DNA of 11,769 nt from an uncultured Saprospiraceae bacterium. GTDB lineage: Bacteria > Bacteroidota > Bacteroidia > Chitinophagales > Saprospiraceae. Positions 1-5,437 of this stretch are shown piece after piece. The notes under the pieces are model-generated. The model was given only the letters and a program-made list of their open reading frames with translations, was not told the origin of the DNA and made no database searches. Location: assembly GCA_937959095.1 (NCBI GenBank), contig CALGLY010000096.1:1-11769 (forward strand), written 5' to 3'. The translations under genes and the position numbers were made by a program. Position 1 is the stretch's first letter, and each line of letters starts with the position of its first letter.

Positions 1-106
1 GTTCAGTACACGAAATTGCTTATTAGGGTGTACAACAAATAAAATATTCTAAATCGTTCTATTTTATGCTTTTTTCTAACTGTTTTTTCTTATTTCGCAC
101 AAATAG

Positions 107-141
107 TTGAAATGCCATTTGCATAAAAAATTATACCTTCG
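107..141 (+). promoter_or_regulatory. Weak candidate promoter for the TPR gene
   Basis: TACCTTCG at 134-141 resembles the Bacteroidota -7 element TAnnTTTG in six of eight positions. A TTG at 107-109 could serve as the -33 element, but the 24-bp gap is slightly longer than the usual range. The implied transcript would start about 20 nt before the ATG at 171. Only the motif resemblance supports it. Confidence 0.3.
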
Positions 142-170
142 TTTTTTATTTTCCTTTCCAAAGCTCATGC

Positions 171-1037
171 ATGAAAAAAGATGATAAACAGAGCTTAGTG
201 GTACGCAATCAGACCGTAGTAAACTTCACTAAGGTTCAACTTAATGTCACTAAAAAGTTGATTAAAAAGGAAGCAAAAGAATGGATTATACAAGCTCAAA
301 AATGTATTGAAAAAGTAGATTACCCTGGAGCTATTGATGCTTGTATGAAGGCATTGACTATTGAGCCTGAAAATGCCGTAGCGTTTCGCTATTCAGGGAT
401 TGCGCGAATGTTAATTGGCGATGTAGCAGATGCTTTAGAGGACTTTGAACAAGCCCTTCGTATTCTTCCAGATGATATTATTACGTATAAAGAAAGAGGT
501 TTTTTATACTATGAATTAAAGAATTATGAACAGGCCATCAGCGATTTTTCTAAAATTATAACTATTGATTCTACGCACGTAGAGGCATGGTACAGCCGAG
601 CTTATACAAAGTATGATTTGCAAGATTATCAAGGAGCAATAGAAGACTTTACCCAAACCATAGAACTGGCCCCTAATCATGTAGAAGCTTGGTACAATCG
701 GGGTTATACTAAGTTTGATTTAAAGGATTACCGAGGGGCGGCAGCCGATTTGACTAAGGCGATACAACTGCATCCAGACGATCTTAATTTTTATGCTAGT
801 CGTGGCGAAGCACGCTATCATTTAGGACATTTGAGGGACGCTATTACCGATTTTAATTTGATTATTCAAGCAGAACCTGCTGCTGCCAATGCGTGGTATA
901 ATCGAGGCGTTGCCTATGCCGATTTATTAAATTATACGCCTGCACTGCATGATTTAGAACGCGCATTGGAATTGGAACACCCAGGCGCGAAAACCGCAAT
1001 TGAAGCAATTAAACCTTTAGTGAAAACGATTCAATAA
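171..1037 (+). CDS. TPR-repeat protein, cytoplasmic
   Basis: This 288-residue protein is almost wholly tetratricopeptide repeats. Seven units with an exact 34-residue period run from about residue 36 to 270, seen from the recurring aromatic position (W140, W174, Y208, W242) and the A-P spacing that closes each unit. TPR arrays are helical scaffolds that bind partner proteins or peptides; the partner here is unknown. Residues 1-35 are basic and polar with no signal peptide or membrane segment, so a cytoplasmic location is inferred. Units 4 and 5 are closely alike (about 21 of 34 residues), pointing to a fairly recent internal duplication. The start at ATG 171 follows an AT-rich leader without a Shine-Dalgarno sequence. 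An out-of-frame ATG lies at 167. The gene is closed by a terminator hairpin, so it is probably monocistronic. No catalytic domain is present. Confidence 0.9.
   Translation: MKKDDKQSLVVRNQTVVNFTKVQLNVTKKLIKKEAKEWIIQAQKCIEKVDYPGAIDACMKALTIEPENAVAFRYSGIARMLIGDVADALEDFEQALRILPDDIITYKERGFLYYELKNYEQAISDFSKIITIDSTHVEAWYSRAYTKYDLQDYQGAIEDFTQTIELAPNHVEAWYNRGYTKFDLKDYRGAAADLTKAIQLHPDDLNFYASRGEARYHLGHLRDAITDFNLIIQAEPAAANAWYNRGVAYADLLNYTPALHDLERALELEHPGAKTAIEAIKPLVKTIQ
576..779 (+). repeat. Tandem 102-bp duplication inside the TPR gene
   Basis: The DNA for TPR unit 4 (576-677) and unit 5 (678-779) is similar over its whole length. Both open with HVEAWY and share the T-K-x-D-L-x-D-Y-x-G-A core. The similarity is greater than between the other units, which suggests array growth by duplication of one 102-bp unit. 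Confidence 0.55.
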
Positions 1038-1067
1038 CTTGAGCCATTATACTTGTTCTTTTCCCCT

Positions 1068-1126
1068 CTAAAAAACTTAAAAAACAAGTCCGTTAAGGCT
1101 ATGCACGGGTTTTTTAAGTGTTTTAG
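1068..1126. terminator. Hairpin terminator after the TPR gene
   Basis: An inverted repeat pairs 1068-1085 with 1109-1126 (CTAAAA...CTTAAAAAAC against GTTTTTTAAG...TTTTAG) with one mismatch in 18 bp. An inner CCGT/ACGG stem at 1090-1093 and 1105-1108 adds to it, with an 11-nt loop and a small bulge on the left side. The GC core flanked by an A-run and a T-run is typical of an intrinsic terminator and could work in both directions. It separates the TPR gene from the PLD/J-domain gene. Confidence 0.75.
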
Positions 1127-1194
1127 AAGAAAAAATTACGGCGTATTATGACTCAATTTATTAAATCGTTTTCACTTAGTGGTAAAGAAACAAC

Positions 1195-2622
1195 ATGAGA
1201 AAAAGTAGTTTTTCCAAAAGCGACATAAAGCCTAACTTAGTCAAACATCTGGCAGAAGCTAAGGAACGAATAGTACTTGCTATTGGCTGGTTCGACAATC
1301 AGAGTTTACTTGGTTTATTACAAAAAAAAACCATTGAAGGTGTTTCCATTAATTTATTATTAATTACTGATAAGGATAGTATAAGAAATAAGAATTTCCT
1401 TGAACCATTAGTTCAGCAAGGCGCAACGACCACCTACTTAGATGTTAGCGAGCGCGAGCGAATGATTGACCACAAATTTGTAATCATAGATCAGCAAACT
1501 GTTATTACGGGAAACTATAATTGGGGGTATAAAAATGCGCCAAAGGAAGAGTTTGTCATCGTTACGGAGCAGTTGCCAACACTTGTGCAGGGTTTTATGG
1601 AGGAATTTGAGTATTTATCCATATTGAACCAATTATCGAAAACAGAAACAAGGGTAGAAAATTCGCTAGAGGATTTGCTCAAGAAAATGGAAGTACTCAA
1701 AGTCTTATTAAGTATTGGTGATACAGAATTTATTGACATCCGGCTAAAGAAACTAGAGCAGTGGAAATGGGATATAAACGTTGGAGCTATTTATACCGCT
1801 ATTTCTGATCAGGACTTCGATGCAGCTTTGGACTTGATACGTATCTTCATCGACCTACACCAACCGCTACTCAAATGCGTCCAGCCACCTATAGACAACC
1901 TGCGGCGCGAGATTCAACGCCTCGAAGAAGATATTGCGCTCACCAGCCAAGAATTTAATGAAACCCAAAAGGTCATCCACGAATTTAGTAAAATTCATAC
2001 CGAAGAATTGGGTGATTTACTGCAAGAAATCTTGTTACAAAATAAGATAAAAGCGGAAATCGAAGTCAAACTTGCACAAGATGATCCTGAAAAACAAGCA
2101 GAACTGGATGAAGCCCGAAAAGACCATGAAGAATATAATCATTCCTATGCCGCCGCGCAGCAACAAAAAAAATTTAAACCTTTAACGCCAAAGGACAAAA
2201 AGTTATTAAAAACACTCTATCGTCAAGCATCGCTACAATGCCACCCCGACCGCATCGTCGATGACCTTCAGGACGAAGCCGAACGCCTCTTTGTAGAACT
2301 CAATCAAGCCTACAAATCCAATGATTTGGAAAAGGTACAGGATATTCACCAGCAACTCAAGAAAGGAATTATGCTCCGAAAATCCGAAACGATTACTGAG
2401 CTGAAAAAACTGGAAACCACCATTAATAATCTACATCAGAAGCTCAAAAATTGGAACGACAAACTAGAAGAATTGAGGGAACTGCCTACCTATCAAACCG
2501 TCAATAAAATCGATGATTGGATGGTTTATTTTAGCGAAACTAAAGTCATTTTGCAGGAACAGCTAGAACGCTTGACGGCGTTTAATCGAGCGTATAAAGA
2601 ATTGGTAGAAATGGATGAATAG
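1195..2622 (+). CDS. Phospholipase D-like / J-domain fusion protein
   Basis: The 475-residue protein has no signal peptide and is probably cytoplasmic. Residues 10-125 form one phospholipase-D-like domain. Its signature at 92-110 reads D-H-K-x4-D, then G106-N107-x-N109-W, as in the single-HKD PLD-like proteins that end GSYNW in other bacteria; such domains act as nucleases or phosphodiesterases, usually as dimers. In the H-x-K-x4-D spacing, however, the first position is Asp92, with a His next to it at 93. Residues 232-320 are charged and helical, likely coiled coil. Residues 328-388 form a J-domain with an intact HPD (350-352), the motif that stimulates Hsp70/DnaK ATPase. A second coiled coil follows (394-432). 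Base composition shifts: about 1850-2300 is visibly richer in G+C than the N-terminal half. The ATG at 1195 has no Shine-Dalgarno sequence. Function is unknown; a chaperone-coupled nuclease is only inference. Confidence 0.85.
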   Translation: MRKSSFSKSDIKPNLVKHLAEAKERIVLAIGWFDNQSLLGLLQKKTIEGVSINLLLITDKDSIRNKNFLEPLVQQGATTTYLDVSERERMIDHKFVIIDQQTVITGNYNWGYKNAPKEEFVIVTEQLPTLVQGFMEEFEYLSILNQLSKTETRVENSLEDLLKKMEVLKVLLSIGDTEFIDIRLKKLEQWKWDINVGAIYTAISDQDFDAALDLIRIFIDLHQPLLKCVQPPIDNLRREIQRLEEDIALTSQEFNETQKVIHEFSKIHTEELGDLLQEILLQNKIKAEIEVKLAQDDPEKQAELDEARKDHEEYNHSYAAAQQQKKFKPLTPKDKKLLKTLYRQASLQCHPDRIVDDLQDEAERLFVELNQAYKSNDLEKVQDIHQQLKKGIMLRKSETITELKKLETTINNLHQKLKNWNDKLEELRELPTYQTVNKIDDWMVYFSETKVILQEQLERLTAFNRAYKELVEMDE

Positions 2623-2644
2623 TTTAAGACAATTTATACTTGCC

Positions 2645-4969
2645 TTACACTTCTTCCGAAAGCATCGCATTCGGAAGCGTGAAGTAAAACGTACTTCCCT
2701 TATTTGGCTGTGATTTGAGCCAGATTTTACCACCATATATCTCTACAATTCGCTTGCAAAGTGCTAGCCCTATACCTGAACCCTCTTCATCTTGCTGCGA
2801 GGCTCTATTGAATAATTCAAAGACTTTTGCTTGTGCGGATTCTGAGATGCCCATTCCATTATCTTCTATCTGGAAGACGAAATCTTCCTCTTGCTGCTGG
2901 CCTGAAATGCTGACTATAGGAGGCACATTCTCTTTACTATATTTAATAGCATTGCCAATGAGGTTTTGGAAAAGCTGCTTCAAGAGGGTAGCGTGTGCAT
3001 CCAAATTGGGTAAGGGATAAGTCTCGATACTGGCCTGTTTATCTCGAATAATTTGTGATAAATCCCGTTGTATCGCTAGTATAATATCACTAGACACAAT
3101 GCTTTCGGTAGTTTGAAGATCGCTACCTAGCATGGTGTATTCTTGCAAATCGGATAGCATGCGATTGATGGCTTTTCCACTACCTTCAATATTATCTAAA
3201 TATTCTTCCTCTTCCTCCGAAAGTTGGTTTTCAGTACTTATTCGCAGCAATTCCGAAAAGCCTAAAATACTATTAATTGGATTTTTAAAATCATGCGAAA
3301 CGGACTGTGCAAAATGCTGCAAGCGGGCTTCACTTTCCTTTAGTTCTATATTAGTGAGATTCAGTTTTTCATTTATTCGTTCTAGTTTTTCATTATGTTT
3401 TCGTTTTTGTAAAAAATTGTACCCCAAAAGGCCTGCCAGTAGCAAGGCCAAAACCATAGAAGCACCTAATGCTTTCAGAAAAAAGCCCCGAAGTTGTGCA
3501 ATCTCTTCGGTATCTTTAATCGTCTTAGTTTGCGTGATAATGGTATCTTTCTGGCGTTCTGCTAATCTAGTTTGACTGAGATAACCTTGTTCTGTCTGTT
3601 CTAGTTTTTCGCTCACTTCTTCTAGTTGCAGACGAAGTTCTGTTATTCTTTTCTCTTGTTCGCCTTTAACATCCTCTAAACTCTTTTCAAGCTTTTGAGC
3701 TTTTCGAGCATATTCTGCGGCTGCCTCTTGCTTCCCTTGTGCTTCATAAATAACAGAAACTAGCTCATAAGTATCCTTAATACTACTTCTATTAGTAATA
3801 TCAGATAAAATACTTAAGGCATTATCTGCATACAAACTCGCTTTTTCTAAATCATTTTCTGCTAAATAGATACGAGCAATTTCACTATAAGCTTTGAATG
3901 TATTATCCTTATTCTCAATCAAATCACTTACTGCAATACTTTCTTTAAAGGTTTTGATTGCTATTTTAGGTGATTTATTAGCTACTTGCGATAAAGCTAG
4001 TGTAATTAAATCTTCGGATAAGCCTGCATTGTTTTCTTGTACTTTCCAAAGCCTAGTACTTTTCTTTAAGGCTTTTGTAGCAGCTCTGTAATCTTCTAGT
4101 ATGTAATAAATCCTTCCTTCTGCTGATAGAGTTTTAGCTTCCAATAGCTTATTATCTAGTTTTTTAGCATACTTCCTAGCTTCATCTAGTTTTTTCAAGG
4201 CAATAGAATAGTTTTTAGTTTGCTCGAAGTGCTCGCCAATTTTATATCTTACTTCTCCCGCTTTCTGAGGATTATCAAAGGTTTCGTAATTAATTAAAGC
4301 AAGACTGTAATATTCAAAAGCTCTAGGATAAAGTTTTACTTCCTGATACATTTCTGCAAGACTGAGATAAATTAATGCTTTTCGAGCGAGTTGATTATTC
4401 TTTTCGTAAGATTCAATAGCTTCATCAGCATATCTTCTTGCAGGTTTTAATCGTTCTAACTTCCAATAAGAAATAAATAACAACTCTTGAAAGTCTCCCG
4501 TCATAGTACAAAAATCAGCTTTACAGTTATTCAAGCCTTTTTTAGATGTTCGGATACTGCGCAAATATTTATTTTGGCTAAAGAGAGCAAAAGCTTTTCC
4601 ATACAGGGCTTCTATATAGACATTGGAATGTTCTTTTTTATCTAAAAAATCAATTGCATCGGTCAGGTGTGTCACTGCTTTTGGGTAGTCGCGTTTTTTT
4701 ATCTCCAGCATACCTAATACTTTGAGCGCAGTTGCTTCTTCCAGCATATAATCCGCTGCTTGAAATTGCGCTACTGCTTGCTCAACTATTACTAGTGCCG
4801 AATCCGTATTTGTGGCATTCTCCAATGCTTCAACATCCTGTAAAAGTAATTTTAATTTGGCATCAAGTGAATCAGAAATGGAAGTAGTTGTTATAGGATT
4901 TTGAGCTGTTGCTTCAACACAACTAAGAATAAGGAATACGGGAAGAATAAACAATAGGAACCTAATCAT
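2645..4969 (-). CDS. TPR sensor histidine kinase, membrane-bound
   Basis: This 774-residue sensor kinase begins with a signal sequence (residues 1-23, ending A-T-A-Q). Cys17 in I-L-S-C could also be a lipobox, though it fits poorly. Residues 40-430 are TPR-like helical repeats, presumably periplasmic, with a Cys149/Cys154 pair that might form a disulfide. A coiled coil at 430-480 leads to a membrane span at about 496-516. The cytoplasmic kinase follows. The H-box is SHDFKNP with phospho-acceptor His559, the N-box has N669 and N673, the G1 box is DNGMGI (703-708), the F-box lies near 716-722, and the G2 box is GSGIGL (730-735). All key residues for autophosphorylation are present. No receiver domain is fused and no response regulator lies in the window, so it is an orphan whose partner is elsewhere. 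The signal is unknown. It diverges from the LmbE-like gene across a 468-bp gap. Confidence 0.93.
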   Translation of the reverse strand: MIRFLLFILPVFLILSCVEATAQNPITTTSISDSLDAKLKLLLQDVEALENATNTDSALVIVEQAVAQFQAADYMLEEATALKVLGMLEIKKRDYPKAVTHLTDAIDFLDKKEHSNVYIEALYGKAFALFSQNKYLRSIRTSKKGLNNCKADFCTMTGDFQELLFISYWKLERLKPARRYADEAIESYEKNNQLARKALIYLSLAEMYQEVKLYPRAFEYYSLALINYETFDNPQKAGEVRYKIGEHFEQTKNYSIALKKLDEARKYAKKLDNKLLEAKTLSAEGRIYYILEDYRAATKALKKSTRLWKVQENNAGLSEDLITLALSQVANKSPKIAIKTFKESIAVSDLIENKDNTFKAYSEIARIYLAENDLEKASLYADNALSILSDITNRSSIKDTYELVSVIYEAQGKQEAAAEYARKAQKLEKSLEDVKGEQEKRITELRLQLEEVSEKLEQTEQGYLSQTRLAERQKDTIITQTKTIKDTEEIAQLRGFFLKALGASMVLALLLAGLLGYNFLQKRKHNEKLERINEKLNLTNIELKESEARLQHFAQSVSHDFKNPINSILGFSELLRISTENQLSEEEEEYLDNIEGSGKAINRMLSDLQEYTMLGSDLQTTESIVSSDIILAIQRDLSQIIRDKQASIETYPLPNLDAHATLLKQLFQNLIGNAIKYSKENVPPIVSISGQQQEEDFVFQIEDNGMGISESAQAKVFELFNRASQQDEEGSGIGLALCKRIVEIYGGKIWLKSQPNKGSTFYFTLPNAMLSEEV
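2653..2677. terminator. Small hairpin at the convergent gene ends
   Basis: CTTCCGAA at 2653-2660 pairs perfectly with TTCGGAAG at 2670-2677 across a 9-nt loop. It lies inside the last codons of the histidine kinase gene, just past the stop of the oncoming PLD/J-domain gene. It may end transcription of the plus-strand gene, but no clear T-run follows, so the role is uncertain. Confidence 0.3.
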
Positions 4970-5156
4970 ATTCTATAATTTGCTTTTCATTTAATCCACT
5001 AAAATAATATGCCTTAAAAATAGAAGGAAGTAACAACCAAAAAAATAAGAGCAATTTGGAAATTTATTTTTTTTACTTCAAGAAAATTAGGAGTGGGTGA
5101 CCGTGTAAATGTACAGGCAATCAAGAAGAAATACAAACAATGCATTCGTATAGTTC

Positions 5157-5164
5157 TATTTTTG
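5157..5164 (+). promoter_or_regulatory. Lone -7-like box upstream of the LmbE-like gene
   Basis: TATTTTTG matches TAnnTTTG at every position. No TTG lies 17-23 bp upstream, so this is half a promoter at best. If used, its transcript would carry the whole 158-bp inverted-repeat element in its 5' leader before the ATG at 5438. Confidence 0.25.
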
Positions 5165-5188
5165 AAACTTTACGGACACTTTGCCTAA

Positions 5189-5346
5189 GGAACGCGAAAA
5201 AAATAAATGTACATTCTTGACAGGGTATTTCGCCCATATTTTTCACTTTGAAGCCCTGAAAATATCAACATTTATGCGGGTCTCAAAGCAAAAACTATGA
5301 ACAAAACCTCTCTCTCAAGAATGTACATTTATTTATTTCGCGTTCC
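5189..5346. mobile_element. MITE-like element with 32-bp terminal inverted repeats
   Basis: Positions 5189-5220 and 5315-5346 are inverted copies matching at 31 of 32 positions, opening with GGAACGCGAAA and ending in GTACATTCTTGA. A 94-bp non-coding centre separates them. The trinucleotide TAA flanks both outer ends (5186-5188 and 5347-5349), which fits a short target-site duplication. The centre holds smaller nested palindromes, such as CAGGG 5221-5225 with CCCTG 5254-5258. No transposase is encoded. Long terminal repeats, small size, no coding capacity and a likely TAA duplication are the marks of a non-autonomous miniature inverted-repeat transposable element. A terminator is less likely, because the flanking genes diverge. 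The parent transposon family is unknown. Confidence 0.6.
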
Positions 5347-5437
5347 TAAGCTTGTAACTTCCTACATCTCTATTTTTTCTCTAAATTTACGCGAAAGAAG
5401 AAAAATACAAGTAAATAACTGTACTCATTTCATAATT

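Larger units (their letters stand above)
4970..5437. other. Divergent intergenic region with a MITE-like insert
   Basis: This gap lies between the divergent starts of the kinase (4969, minus) and the LmbE-like gene (5438, plus). It is AT-rich and has no credible gene. It contains the inverted-repeat element at 5189-5346 and a TATTTTTG at 5157-5164 that matches the Bacteroidota -7 element perfectly but has no TTG at the right distance. The sequence TAAATGTACA occurs at 5106-5115, again at 5204-5213, and inverted at 5322-5331. I could not place a convincing promoter for the kinase gene. Confidence 0.6.

Noticed and set aside
171..2622. TPR gene and PLD/J-domain gene as one operon or defence cassette
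   Set aside because: They share direction but are separated by 157 bp containing a strong hairpin terminator, and the TPR protein shows no defence-linked domain.
3132..3575. 147-codon plus-strand frame, rich in Ser, Phe and Lys
   Set aside because: It is antisense to the coiled coil and H-box region of the histidine kinase; the composition is what complementing Glu/Lys-rich codons gives.
5189..5346. Inverted repeat read as a transcription terminator
   Set aside because: The flanking genes diverge, so no transcript should end here, and the arms are separated by 94 bp; a MITE-like element with a TAA duplication fits better.
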